Source of the DNA: Warburgia ugandensis
Lineage: Eukaryota > Streptophyta > Magnoliopsida > Canellales > Canellaceae
Assembly (NCBI GenBank): GCA_035236585.1
Contig: CP141126.1
Coordinates: 71,153,414-71,217,413 of the forward strand
Direction of reading: 5' to 3'
DNA length: 64,000 nt
Shown: piece by piece, positions 12,023-24,382 of the stretch
Position numbering within the stretch: the stretch's first letter is position 1
How the letters are laid out: every line of letters starts with the position of its first letter
Made by a program: the position numbers and the translations under genes
Notes under the pieces: generated by a model
The model's input: only the letters and a program-made list of their open reading frames with translations
Database searches by the model: none
What the model was told of the DNA's origin: nothing

Positions 12023-12372
12023 TGTAATGCCCAAGCAATTTATGCTATTTTGGACATTCTATGGGAAATAAACTGTGTTAAATATTTTACTTTATTTAAA
12101 ATACTAAACAAATGAATTTTTGATGAAGCTTGGTACCATTAGATTTTACTCAAAAAATGGAATCCAACGCCTCAAAGAACGCTGAAAACGGACTTCGTAT
12201 GAAGAAGTTACGGCCGTTTAAAGATCAGGGGCAATTCTGTAATTTAAACTAAAAAGCGAAAAACACAAAAAACGCAGGGGCCGTTTCGATAACGGCACCC
12301 CATCATCTTCTTCCTCTAGATTTCTCCAGAAACCCTAGTTTCCAGAGAAATCTACCACTGCCATAGCAAGGC

Positions 12373-12379
12373 TATAAAA
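12373..12379 (+). promoter_or_regulatory. Probable TATA box in 5' LTR
   Basis: TATAAAA in GGCTATAAAAAGCCCC, followed by a C-rich stretch with CCTCACTAAAA about 30 bases downstream, a plausible transcription start. The identical box is kept in the 3' LTR at 18730-18736. Confidence 0.6.
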
Positions 12380-13401
12380 AGCCCCATCTCCCCCCTCACT
12401 AAAACACGATTTTTTGATTATTTGGGGCTGGGGTTTTCGGCAAAAATTGGAAACCCAGTTTCCCTACGTTTTCAGGCAACGGCTAGGCCCGAGTCAGGCT
12501 TGCCATTCTCCCCACCTCCCCTCTTGTTCCTCTGGCTTCATCGAAAGTTGGGGTTTTCCCCTTCTTCATGGGTTCCGGACAACACAAATTTTCGGTAGGC
12601 GTAGAGGGAAATGCATCGCTGGGAAAAGGGCATCCCTAAGCTACCCAGGTAAGCCGTTTTTCCCTTTTTTCTCTCCATTTTGCTTTCCCCCAGGCCAAGA
12701 TCCATGACGAATCTGGTCTTTTTCCAGTCGGTCTTCCTAGCCGAAAAACGACCCAGCCGATTCCAACCGGCTCTAGACGAACAAGGCATCCCAAGGACAC
12801 CATGCTCCACGAGCGCCTAGGACAGGGTCCCTGGGACTAGTTCCAGGCGTACGACAGTGCGTACACTATCCCTGGTGCGGCCTTCGGGTGCGCACATCAT
12901 ATGGGGCACGGGTCCTGGCTCGACCAGGATGCACAGGGTGCCCTGAGAGCTAAGATGCGCCATGCTACACCAAAGGTGCATCCGTACAATGCCATCCAGG
13001 ATGCGCATCATCATAGCACGTCACTTGAGTATGCATGTGCGCGTGCAAAACGCGGTCCCTGGCACGGCCTTTGGGTGCGCACGCACATGAAGCGGTCACA
13101 GTTCAACCAGGATGCATGGGTGTCCTAGGAACTGGGACAGGCGGACCTAATAAGACTATAAAGTTAGGATTAGAGGACAATTTACAGAGTTAACCATGGA
13201 ATAGTAGATCCACATCATAGGATCTAGCCTAACAATAAATTAGGCAAGGACCCATGGACCCTAAAAGGCAAATCTAGCAATCTAATTTCTAAAAATAGAT
13301 CAAAATTGATAAGGATTCCTTGTATCCATTCATGCCCAGGAGTTTATAAATAAGACTCAGGGTCAGGTTGAGTGATGAAGGACGCGACTCCAGGAGACTT
13401 C

Positions 13402-13609
13402 GAGGTAGGTGCTCTATCGCTACTAGAGTTTTTAAAAGAACCCATGATGTTTTGAAGTAGGTGCTCTATCCCTACTAGACTTTTAAAAAGAACCCATGAT
13501 GTTTTGAAGTAGGTGCTCTATCCCTACTAGACTTTTTAAAAGAACCCATTATGTTTTGATGTAGGTGCTCTATCACTACTAGACTTTTAAAAAGATCCAT
13601 GATTGTTTT
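13402..13609. repeat. Four 52-bp tandem repeats in 5' LTR
   Basis: Units start at 13402, 13454, 13506 and 13558, each with GTAGGTGCTCTATC, CTACTAGA and a TTTTAAAA-like core followed by AACCCATGATGTTTT. The spacing is exactly 52 bp. The same array with the same unit number is in the 3' LTR, so it existed in the parent element. Confidence 0.92.
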
Positions 13610-14832
13610 GAATGCATGTTTTAAGTATAAGTTACATGACTTGTTTAGCATGACTTAATTTTATTTAGCATGCATATGATAAATACATTATGCGTAGACA
13701 TGCTTTGCAAAAAATTGCATAAATTGTATGATTTGTGGTTATTGAGTTTTGAAAAAATTGCATGTCGTTGAGGGTTACCAAAAGACACTGGGTAGGCAGT
13801 TGTGAGGGCCAGGCAGTTGTGAGGGATCCAAAGAAGACAGGTTTTGAAAAAGAGGTTTTTGCTTGTTTGATCTTATATGATTTGGGCTAATAAGCTGGTG
13901 GGTGCTATGCCGAGAGGTCTGGGTTGGCCTCCCAGCCTCTACCACTATTAGGTGGAATGGGTACCATGCCCAAAAAGGGTATGTCCCTACGTCGACTCCA
14001 TGTGGTACAGGGGGCTACCACTGGTGTCACGGCACTGGGTCGATGTGTCATATGCCCCATGTAGGCTATGACCAAGTGTCCTCAAGTACCCGAGGACCAC
14101 ACGGCGGCGAGGTCGTGGGCATAGTGGGCCCTGTGGTTTGAGGATTTACTTGCATTGCATATGGCATGACATGAGATTGCTCGACCATACCATATATCCA
14201 TGAGTTGGATTCAATAGAGCATCTTATGCATATCATTATGTTTATGATATATATATGATACTTTCGACTTGGATTATGCTATTCTTTAAGTCATCAGTAT
14301 TCCAATTCGACAGTGGTTTTTAATATCGATATTGAACATGATTGTTCGAACATGCACATGTTTTAAAGAGCATATGATTTTAAATGTAGCATGCATTGTA
14401 AAACTAGTAGTGATTGACTCCTACTGAGTATAGTATATACTCACCCTATCCTTAACATTTTTCAGGATAGCTCCATTCACGAGTAGAAGACGTCTATGTT
14501 AGTGTTACGGGCAAGTAAATCAAAAGGAGACAATTATACATGTAAGTAAACACTCTACCCTTTGGACATGTATTTGTATTTATTTACAGTTGGGCTGTGA
14601 GCTATGACTGGATAGACCTGGGGAAACATTTATGATTTCTGAAGTTTTTCAAAAACTACTTTGGTTGTTGTGAAAGCAAATGACACTCAGGGTTTTCAAA
14701 ATGAGTTTAAAACTAAAGATTTTTCGCTGCATTGCATGGCTTTTATGAAACGGTTTTCAAATAGGGATGCATCCCGCCTTAGGAATTAGATATTGCATTT
14801 AAAAATGCATGAAAAAACCTGGGTCGTCACAG

Positions 14833-14846
14833 TTGATATCAGAGCC
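14833..14846 (+). other. Primer binding site, tRNA-iMet type
   Basis: TTGATATCAGAGCC lies one base after the LTR end (14831) and differs by one base from the plant tRNA-iMet type TGGTATCAGAGCC. Confidence 0.85.
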
Positions 14847-17800
14847 CAGGTTCTATCCTTTCACAACCAGTCTGGCATGTCCAAGGGTCATAGACAATAG
14901 AGAAAATCAAGAACTAGTATAAATAGACGTAGTAGAGACGACTACTTCTATTTGAGGATTACAATATTAATGCTCAAGGCATTTCACCATAAACCAATAG
15001 GTGAAAAAGGAGATGGGTCTAGCAAATACTTAGACATTGGATGGCTTAAATCTTATCAATAAGGATTGTTGTGCAGTGGTGCAAATAGGGAAACTCATAT
15101 ATAAATTAGATTATGATGAGAATGATGAATGAAGATGTTGGTGAACTTGATAGTATATAGTTCTGACCTGTAATAGATTAATCTCACCAAAGATGAGAAC
15201 ATTGAGAAACCTAGATGGCTATCTTACCATCATAAAGAATATCAGAATATGAGTACACTATCACAAGGGATGTGATATGAGTATGATAGGGGAAGTAAAA
15301 GACAGACTTTGAGAAAATTTTGATGATAATCTAATAAGGATGAGCATACAAGATGCTGCTGGGGGATAACTGTGACTCGTACTAGATCACAAAGGTATGG
15401 ATCCTAAAAGACTTAGCTCAATTTTGGGTACCTTCATTGGAATCTCATGAAGAGTGAAGTGATATCGAATAATAACTACCTGAGTATTATGGAGCAAATC
15501 AGAAGATGTATACAAGTGACATATTATGTGATTAAGAGAAACATAACACGAATACTATAGGGAAATGAATTCAACCCAGTTATCAAAAGATTTTGACAAT
15601 AATATTCGGGATGACAGATCTGTAACAATAGATTGATCCTAACATGAACTTATAACAGAAGTATAGCATAGCCAAAAGATCAATGACATTATTAAGACAT
15701 TGTATGAATTTTATTGAGGCTATAGAAAATTGAGGATTTCGATGATCTTAAGACAGTTTAGAATTTCTGAGAAGCATTCAGTTTATCATATCTATTAAGT
15801 AAAGGAGTAGACGTAGTATTGATTATATGCAACAAAGCACATGAAGACATTGATCTAGGTAGACAAAAATGAGGATTTTGAAGTAAAGAAAGAAAGAGAT
15901 AGAGATGTAACTACCAGTATTCAATGAATATTAAATATTCAAAAGAAGAAGATCATGACTTTATGAAGATATATGCCAATCTTTCATCTTGAATCGAGTG
16001 GGAAGATAAACCAATGAACTTCGAAGGAATAATGATAGATGAGTTGGTGATCATATCGTAAAAGAGTATAAAAGAGAGAAAGCATATGGGGTTTAAGACT
16101 TTGAGTAGAGTATCGAATTTCAGGAGATTATGCGACAAGAAATTTTCTAAGAGGAATGGTGACCAACTAGAAATTAAATTCTACAAATGGTTTGATATCA
16201 ATTATTACAATTAGATTCTTATCGGATCCATTAGCTTATGGGGAACACCAATGGATATAATCCATAAAAATGAAAATTTGGTAATATCCCACCTTGCCAA
16301 TAAAGTATATTGAAAAAGGAATTAAGTCGGGACAGTGACTTGTCCATTTAGCAAGTAAGGGTACCATCAAGGATCAAATTGAGGTCTTACTATCATAGAT
16401 TGGAAGACCAAAAATCTTAAGACCATTATTTAGTCATTACCTTTAGAGTACTGTTGACTAAATAAAGGTATCGCACCCTAATTAGTCAAGTATGTTAGTA
16501 TCTATGAGTTAGTAGTCGAAGTTATATACTCAGAGGGATATTATAAGTATTTGGACATGAGTTTTACCTAAAAGAAGTTACTTGTCAAACTAAGCCACAT
16601 CATGGAGGAGCTACAAGTACAATAAATACAGTAACAACTGAGATAGAAGCAAAAATAAGGAGCGATCTCCACCAATGAGACAGATTTTTCCAAACCTGAA
16701 TAGATACCATGACAAACCATAGAAATCACTGTGGGTCTCAAAGATGCTGCTGACTTGGATTGAAAAGAAAGATAGATAAGTACCGATCACTTTAGAGACC
16801 CTTGAGCTTATGACAAAGATATATCTGGAAAGAGATCAATAGGTAATCAAATAAAGTCTTTCTATATGTCTACAAAAATGTTCCATGCTTACCTGAGTGT
16901 TTTTCAAATTTGATGATTTAACAGCTTTAGCATAACTTGATGTAGTAGCTATTGAACGAGAACTGCTATTATAAGCTAAGTATGAGGAGACACTTGAAAG
17001 ATAAAATAAGGAGGCACTTGAAAGATAAAATTTGAGGAATTAAGAAAATCACTACTTATGAGGATACCTCCTGACAATACAGACTGCATGGTTAATGATA
17101 AAGCCTTGATAAAAGATTAAACAATATATTGATATAGGGAATGGAAGGAGAAAAGTTGAGGTAGCCAGCACAATATAAGGTGACATGTGATGTTACGTTG
17201 CCTTTAGACAAAAAGTTAGTTGTTATGTGCATATACAAAGTACGAAAAATCAATTGAAGGAATTTCCTAAGGACTAACCCTACTGGATTGAGTATAGAAC
17301 TTTTGGACTGAAAGGTTACGAAGAAAACCATCAAGTAAAGAAAGGACAAAGAGGATGATGACAAAGGATTCAACCATGACCTAGTAAGGGTACTTGGTTA
17401 TGAATAGGAGACTTTTTTCTTTGCATAAATGGGAACATTATTGAAAATCCTAATGACAAATTAATGTGAATAGTGAGATAGGCCTCTAGACGAGAACATT
17501 TGAACCATGATGATGAATCGACCATTAACATTTGACATGAGTTTGGATAAAATCTTCACGGAGAAAAGCGTTTAATGAATTCAATAATTATGAAACTAGA
17601 TATAGAGTAAGGACATTTTACTTTCAGTATATAATAAGGTCCTTGATGGAAGATGCTACTAATTGGCTTTCATGATTTTATTTTGAATGTAACTTTGGTC
17701 GAGGAATCAAGCCACATATGGAAAATGACAGGCAGTTGAAATTCAAACTTAATTGAGGATTTGGCTGTAGGGAACATGATTCCATATTAGCTATTGAAGT

Positions 17801-18363
17801 ATCTTGGGGACAAATATAAAAGATAAAAAGCAAAGTTAGACACAATAGAAAGAAGGTAACTTTTTTGGACTCTTACTAATGACATATAACCAACCATTAG
17901 AAGGAGATGTGGATGATGAAGAGATCACTAGATGAAACACAAGAAGAAAAAGGGATTATCCTATGATATTCAAAATGAAATAGGAGAAATAAGATCATAT
18001 GATCTCAAAGAAGTATGGAGTAATTTATACATGAATAAAGAAGTATGATCCTAGGAGGAGACTATCCTATACATGATGAGAAAAGTATAGGCATCTAAGG
18101 ATTTCGAGATAGATGAATTACCGCTAGAAACCAGTATTGTTAAACTGGCACGTATGGGAGTATGCATCAGAGTACGCAGCGAAAGCAGCCCTTATAAGTA
18201 AAGCCTTGTAGAAGGAACAATAAAAATGTTAAATTGAGGTTGAGCCTAGATTTGATTCCTAAGGGGGGAATGCATTCACCAAGAAGTTATCTAAGAGACA
18301 AAATACCTTGAAGATGATAATTTATGGAATTTCGAGGACGAAATTCTTTTAAGGGGGTAATAA
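14847..18363 (+). mobile_element. Non-coding or fully decayed interior of the 9.15 kb element
   Basis: No frame above about 95 codons and no recognisable gag zinc knuckle, protease, RT or integrase motif on either strand. Towards the end, AATTTCGAGGACGAAATTC (18328-18346), followed by a purine tract AAGGGGG (18351-18357), is the usual junction of plant Gypsy 3' region and PPT. The interior is shorter than an autonomous Gypsy core (about 5 kb or more). With LTRs that still align well along their length, it looks like a LARD-type non-autonomous element, or one whose inner genes decayed in its parent. Confidence 0.65.
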
Positions 18364-18729
18364 TGTAATGCCTGAGCAATTTACTCTATTTTGGACATTT
18401 TATGGGAAATAAACTGTGTTAAATATTTTACTTTATTTAAAATAATAAACAAATGAATTTGTGAGGAAACTTGGTACCATTAGATTCTACTCGAAAAATG
18501 GAATCCAACGCCTCAAAGAACGCCGGAAACGGAGTTCGTATGAAGAAGTTACAGTCGTTGAAAGATCAGGGGCAATTCTGTAATTTAAACTAAAAAACGA
18601 AAAACACAGAAAACGCAAGGGGCCGTTTTGATAACGGCACCCCATCGTCTTCTTCCTCTAGATTTCTCCAGAAACCCTAGTTTCCAGAGAAATCTACCAC
18701 CGCCAATAGCGGCACCGCCATAGCAAGGC

Positions 18730-18736
18730 TATAAAA
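18730..18736 (+). promoter_or_regulatory. Probable TATA box in 3' LTR
   Basis: TATAAAA in the same context as 12373-12379. In a 3' LTR it could drive transcripts into the flanking copy A sequence. Confidence 0.5.
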
Positions 18737-19742
18737 AGCCCCATCTCCCCCCTCACCACAACATGAATTTCCAATCATTTGGGGCTGGGGTTTCTAACAA
18801 AAATTGGAAACCCAGTTTCCCTGCGTTTTCTAGCAACGGCCAGGCCCGAGTCAGGCCAGCCATTCTCCCCACCTCCCCTCTTGTTCCTTTGGCTTCATCG
18901 GAAGTTGGGGTTTTCCCCTTCTTCATGGGTTCCGGACAACACAGATTTCCGGCAGGCGTGTAGAGGGAAACGCACCGCCGGGAAAAGGGCGTCCCTAAGC
19001 TACCCAGGTAAGCCGTTTTTCCCTTTTTTCTCTCCGTTTTGCTTCGCCCAGGCCAAGATCCATGCCGGATCTGGTCTTTTTCCAGTCGGTCTTCCTAGCC
19101 GAAAAATGACCCAGCCAGTTCCAACCGGCTCTGCACGAACAAGGTGTCCCAGGGACGCCATGCTCCACGTGCACCTGGGACGGGTTCCAAGTGTACGACA
19201 ATGCGTACACTATCCTTGGTGCGGCCTTCGGGTGTGCGCGTGACATGGGGCACGGGTCCTGGCTCAACCAGGATGCATGGGGTACCCTCGGAGCTGAGAC
19301 GCGCCATGCTACACCAAAGGTGCGTCCGTACGATGCCATCCAGGATGAGCATCATAGCACGTTGCTTGAGCATGCATGTGCGCATGCAAAACGCGGTTCC
19401 TAGCACAGCCTTTGGGCGCACACGCACGTGAGGCAATCGTGGTTCAACTAGGATGCACGGGTGTCCTGGGAACTAGGACACGCGGACCTAATAAGACGAT
19501 AAAGTTAGGATTAGAGGACAATTTACAGAGTTAACCATGGAATAGTAGATCCACATCATCGGATCTAGCCTGACAATAAATTAGGCAAGGACCCATGGAC
19601 CCTAAAAGGCAAATCTAACAATCTAATTTCTAAAAATAGATCGAAATTGATAAGGATTCCTTGTATCCATTCATGCCCAGGAGTTTATAAATAAGACCCA
19701 CGGTCAGGTTGAGTGATGAAGGATGTGACTCCAGGAGACTTC

Positions 19743-19950
19743 GAGGTAGGTGCTCTATTGCTACTAGAGTTTTTAAAAGAACCCATGATGTTTTGAAGTA
19801 GGTGCTCTATCCCTACTAGACTTTTAAAAAGAACCCATGATGTTTTGAAGTAGGTGCTCTATCCCTACTAGACTTTTTAAAAGAACCCATGATGTTTTGA
19901 TGTAGGTGCTCTATCGCTACTAGACTTTTAAAAAGAGCCATGATTGTTTT
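19743..19950. repeat. Four 52-bp tandem repeats in 3' LTR
   Basis: Units start at 19743, 19795, 19847 and 19899, with the same spacing and sequence as the array at 13402-13609. Confidence 0.92.
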
Positions 19951-21177
19951 GAATGCATGTTTTAAGTATAAGTTATATGACTTGTTTAACATGACTTAAT
20001 TTTATTCAGCATGTATATGATAAATACATTATGCATAGACATGCTTTCCAAACAATTGCATAATTTGCATGATTTGTGGTTATTGAGTTTTAAAAAAATT
20101 GCATGTCGTTGAGGGTTGCGAAAAGACGCTGGGTAGGCAGTTGTGAGGGCCAGGTAGTTGTGAGGGACCCAAAGAGGACAAGTTTTGAAAAAGAGGTTTT
20201 CGCTTGTTTGATCTTATATGATTTGGGCTAATAAGCTCATGGGTGCTATGCCAAGAGGTCTGGGTTGGCCTCCCAGCCTCTGCCCCTATTAGGTGGAATG
20301 GGTACCACGCCCAAAAAGGGCATGTCCCTACGTCGACTGCATGTGGTACAAGGGGCTACCACTGGTGTCACGGCATTGGGTCGATGTGTCATATACCCCA
20401 TGGAGGCTATGACCGAGTGTCCTCAGGTACCCGGGGACCACATGGCAGCGAGGTCGTAGGCATAGTGGGCCCTATGGTTTGAGGATTTACTTGCATTGCA
20501 TATGGCATGACATGAGGTTGATCGACCATACCATATATCTATGAGTTGGATTCAATAGAGCATCTTATGCATATCATTATGTTTATGATATATATATTAT
20601 ACTTTCAAATTGGATTATGCTATTCTTTAAGTCATCAGTATTCCAATTCGACAGTGGTTTTTAATATCGATATTGAACATGATTGTTCAAACATGCAAAT
20701 GTTTTAAAGAGCATATGATTTTAAATGTAGCATGCATTGTAAAACTAATAGTGATTGACTCCTACTGAGTATAGTATATACTCACCCTATCCTTAACATT
20801 TTTCAGGATAGCTCCATTCATGAGTGGAAGACGTCTATGTTAGTGCTATGAGCAAGCAAATCAAAAGAAGACAATTATACATGTAAGTAAACACTCTACC
20901 CTTTGGACATGTATTTGTATTTATATACAGTTGGGCTGTGAGCTATGACTAGATAGACCTGGGAAAACATTTATGATTTCTGAAGTTTTTCAAAAACTAC
21001 TTTGGTTGTTGTGAAAGCAAATGACACTCGGGATTTTCAAAATAAGTTTAAAAGTGAAGATTTTTTGCTACATTGCATGGTTTTTATAAAATGGTTTTCA
21101 AATAAGGATGCATCCCGCCTTAGGAATTAGATATTGCATTTAAAAATGCATGAAAAAACCCGGGTCATCACGCACAT

Positions 21178-23338
21178 GCTGGATAATTTCAAGTTCAAAA
21201 TCATAATAAACTCATAAATATCATAAAATCTTAACATTAGTGGGATCATCCCACTCACACATGGGCCCACCTCAATTCGGTCATGAGTTCTCCTACCATA
21301 ACAATACTAGCATCATCACACTAGAGTAGCGCAAGTACCATTAGCCTATCATAAAACAAAACATATGGAATGGTATGCGCTAGCTCCCATCCTACTTGGA
21401 TCAACTATAATGATCTTGGTGACACCAACTACAAGGGACTAGTCATCGTCCTGCATGGAGAGAGACAAATCGTATAGTGTGGCCTTTCCATGATTGCCAC
21501 ACTCAAGGTTTAGCTACTCTTTAGGCAAGGTGCTATCATATCATAATTTTAGATGTAGGGTGGCCAACCCTACAACCCTCCTAGCATAACATCTACTAAG
21601 CAACCACCTGTATAAAACAAATCCACGAAAAAAACATATGCAAAGGATATAAGTCAATTTACCCCAAACATATCTCAATATTCTCATTTTCATCATTCAC
21701 AAAATAAGCTAGGGATAAAACATGCATTTCATAAATAATAACATCCAAAATTCAAATAGGAGTTATGCTTGAATTTCATAAATGGAATGAAATGAAGTCA
21801 CATTCAAATAGTTTCCAAGCACCTTTCATAAAATCAACTAAAGTGTCCATCATGGATAAAACCACTAAATGGATGATTAGAGATGATAAATTGAGACAGT
21901 TATTCCATCAAATACTATTTTAGTAAAGTTCATAATCATGCTCTACATAATATTATGATGCATGTCCAAACAAATGGAAATTCAATTGTTGAAACAATTT
22001 ATCAAAATCAATTGTTCAATGATTAACCAATTATACTAGAAAATAAGCAATCTTAAACCACCTACCCTTGACCAGAAGGCTCTATTTTTCAAATGCATGT
22101 AGATATCCAATTTGTGAGTATAATCACAATCAAACACTCGTTTGTGCAAAGACACATGTACAATTACTTAGATCTTATAGTCCAGGATGTACTCTAGATT
22201 GATTTTGGCACTAATCAATATAAGATAATGCTATCACAACCATTCATGTTACTAGTGAATTGTTGATGTGATAATCAATGGCTGTTGGATTATCTGATCT
22301 GCACCCATTAATTATCAATCAACAACCTAAATCATTATTAATATCTATAATTACTACTCCACAAACTACAAGTTATTCTTTTCATGGATAAGTAATGTTA
22401 ACCCCTTAATCATTGATCAGATCAAATTTTGGAACATTGAATTTAATATTTATGCATTACTGATAGTTGTATATGTTTAAAATTGGAATTTCTAGTCAAT
22501 ACAATGTCAAATCATGTTTCATAGAATGAAAATAATAATCAACAGATTCAATGTCTGTGTATCAAATAGTGATTTGATGGTTCATAGTCATTAGACAATC
22601 AATTCGCTTGGTTAATTGTTAGATCTAGGTTTCAGTGGCTAAATTCAGAAGTCAAACATTGTAGAATCCTATATCTATCATACATTGATCTAATTGTATT
22701 TACTTATTCATGAAATTCCTAGAATTCTAAGATTTATTGTGTGCATTATACTCTAATTAAAATCTAAGCTAAATCGGTGAAGATCAGTAGTGATCTTACC
22801 TATAATCCCTCAAATCTAGGTTCAACAAATCACTAAATACATCAGATTACTACTAGATCACCATGACCTGAATCAATCACAACTATCCGTCTTTGTCTGG
22901 TTTGGATCTTACTCACTACTTCTCTAATTGAATAGAAGTTTGAGGGGTTTAGTTTATGGCATCAATGAGAACAAGGTGAATGATCGTATGATAGATTTGA
23001 GATGTCCTCTCTTCTATGCAAGATGGAGAATCATGGGTATGTTCACTATCAAAGATCCAACGTTAATGGTGGAACTGAACAAAAATGAGGAGCTAAAAAG
23101 GAAAATAGGAGAGATTCTTACCTCTATGAAGCATTTATAAGTAAGGGCTTTTGATCATTTTCATCTAATGAAGGGGATGAACAACTCAGATCTTTAATCC
23201 TGGCCTTATTTTTCTCTATGAGTACCTATGTCCAACATCCCCTCTTCATAGTTGGTGGTTTCTTCTCCTTATCGGCATGCACATGATAGAGTTGAAGGGC
23301 GAGTCGTGCCTTTCCTTCTTTCTTCTTCTTCTTCTCCT
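21178..23338 (-). repeat. 5' LTR of minimal-core element, copy A, second part
   Basis: Continues the LTR broken at 12022: GCTGGATAATT at 21178 matches 55241 in copy B. It ends near 23338 at a deletion junction, so the outer LTR end (57491-57975 in B) is lost. It includes a 1.6 kb block (about 21365-23005) absent from the partner LTR at 9111-10779. Frames at 22928-23140 and 23252-23485 cross LTR or junction sequence and are not supported as genes. Confidence 0.75.
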
Positions 23339-24382
23339 CAAACAAGATGTACAAGAAAGTTAAAGTGGGATTTAATAGGGGATTTCTATAATATGAAAGG
23401 TTATAGTCAAGAGTTAACTAAGTTTCTTCTACTAAAGAAGATTAAGATGAGTTACGGGCACCCTTTCAAGAGAAAATCTAGCTAAGAAAGTATGTATGTA
23501 CACATATTTACTTTTTCATTGTCTAATTAATTGTCATATCTCATTCATTCTTATATATCCAGTATTTTTTATTTGTAGATGAGACTATGAGAGTTGGTCT
23601 TGAATGATATTAAAAACATTATCGTTATTTACATGGTATCATGCTAATTACCCCTTTTGCATGAATTATTGATGCTAGCACACATTAAGTGTGTGTATTA
23701 CTATGATCTATCACAAGGATTCCCATCTACTATTTCTAATAGAAGCCCACAATATTTTTATTGTCCAAGAGGCCATTGGACATCATGTCACTTAGCTAGA
23801 ACAATATGTCATTCCTCAAACTCAAAGGTATATATGTTGTCACACCACCATCTTCATTAACAATTTTTGAAAACTTCAATTTAAAATTTTATTATGTACA
23901 TTTAGTGTTAATTTAAAGAAGCAACATGTGTCATCGAAGTCAACTTCCTCCTAACCAGCACTAGTTATCCCAGTGATTGCTCTCATACTAGTATTTATAT
24001 TTATCTTCATGTTAAAATTGATTAAGTGTTCAATGGAAAATTTTATAATGGTTCATAAGTTTTGCGACGTTATAACAATAGTCTAATGATTGACTAGAAG
24101 TTCCATCCGACACTCTCTAACCTTGAGGACCCTCTATAAGTTCATAAATAAAGATAAGGTAATCAACTCTAAATGGATTGAGCCTAGAGTACTTGGTGAT
24201 AAAGGAGTTGAAATGTCATTAGTAAGAGAGGACCTTGTAAAAGTGTTGGATGCACTCAGAGATATGAAAATGTCTCTTATATCGAGTATGCAAATATTTG
24301 CTTTAATAAGAATCATGAACATTACATATGAATTAGTAATGATAATTAATAAGTCTTCCTTTTCATAGATACATGTATGATA
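23339..24382. other. Degenerate sequence shared with copy B, coding origin possible
   Basis: After the junction, short plus-strand stretches look once-coding in both copies: a CKKLK...NMKGYSQEL-like piece (23345-23440) and a KFINKDKVINSKWIE...GVEMS...LDALRDM-like piece (24130-24270, in B at 60590-60725). I recognise no family; remnants of a DNA-transposon gene are one possibility, given the repeat block further right. Frames are interrupted in both copies, so these are at best pseudogene fragments. Confidence 0.35.

Larger units (their letters stand above)
12023..14831 (+). repeat. 5' LTR of the 9.15 kb Ty3/Gypsy element
   Basis: TGTAATGCCC...GGGTCGTCACA, 2809 bp. Layout: AT-rich U3; GC-rich core from about 12160 to 13140; TATAAAA at 12373-12379; CCAGGTAAGC at about 12643-12652 as a likely splice donor in the leader; four 52-bp tandem repeats at 13402-13609; a second GC-rich block around 13900-14130; PBS immediately after. 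Frames within it (12414-12707, 12901-13128, 13902-14141) are LTR sequence, not genes. Confidence 0.92.
18364..21172 (+). repeat. 3' LTR of the 9.15 kb Ty3/Gypsy element
   Basis: TGTAATGCCT...GGGTCATCACG, with the terminal A changed to G. It matches 12023-14831 throughout. It has an extra 15 bases near 18700 (an AATAGCGGCACCGCC-like duplication) that the 5' LTR lacks. TATAAAA at 18730-18736; splice-donor-like CCAGGTAAGC at about 19003-19012; GC-rich core about 18540-19480. Frames 18763-18963, 18779-19243 and 20243-20482 are LTR sequence. Confidence 0.92.
12018..21177 (+). mobile_element. Complete LTR retrotransposon insertion with target duplication
   Basis: Element 12023-21172 is flanked by the direct 5-bp target duplication CACAT (12018-12022 and 21173-21177). 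It comprises two LTRs of 2809 bp each, a PBS at 14833-14846, a 3.5 kb interior and a polypurine tract at 18351-18357. The uninterrupted target is seen in copy B near 55230-55245 (TATTTATAAAACATGCTGG), so the insertion happened after or independently of the duplication. The LTRs differ by about 5-8% by eye (17 of 240 bases in 13902-14141 against 20243-20482), which suggests an insertion that is not recent. The PBS type and the ...CGAGGACGAAATTC... tract place it in Ty3/Gypsy. Confidence 0.93.

Noticed and set aside
13402-13609. Regular repeat array considered as a CRISPR-like array
   Set aside because: Units are contiguous, without unique spacers, lie inside a plant LTR and are copied in the partner LTR.
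13902-14141. 79-codon frame kept in both LTRs (also 20243-20482)
   Set aside because: The two versions differ at 17 of 240 bases and about 13 of these change an amino acid, so there is no sign of protein-level selection. It is GC-rich LTR sequence.
18779-19243. 154-codon frame, the longest in the window, overlapped by minus frames of 114 and 113 codons
   Set aside because: Lies in the GC-rich LTR leader where stops are rare in all frames; the matching part of the other LTR is interrupted. No domain.
23657-23860. Plus frame with two cysteines and a histidine resembling a zinc finger or protease fragment
   Set aside because: Spacing does not match a zinc finger or a ubiquitin-like protease motif that I can defend, and copy B breaks the frame.
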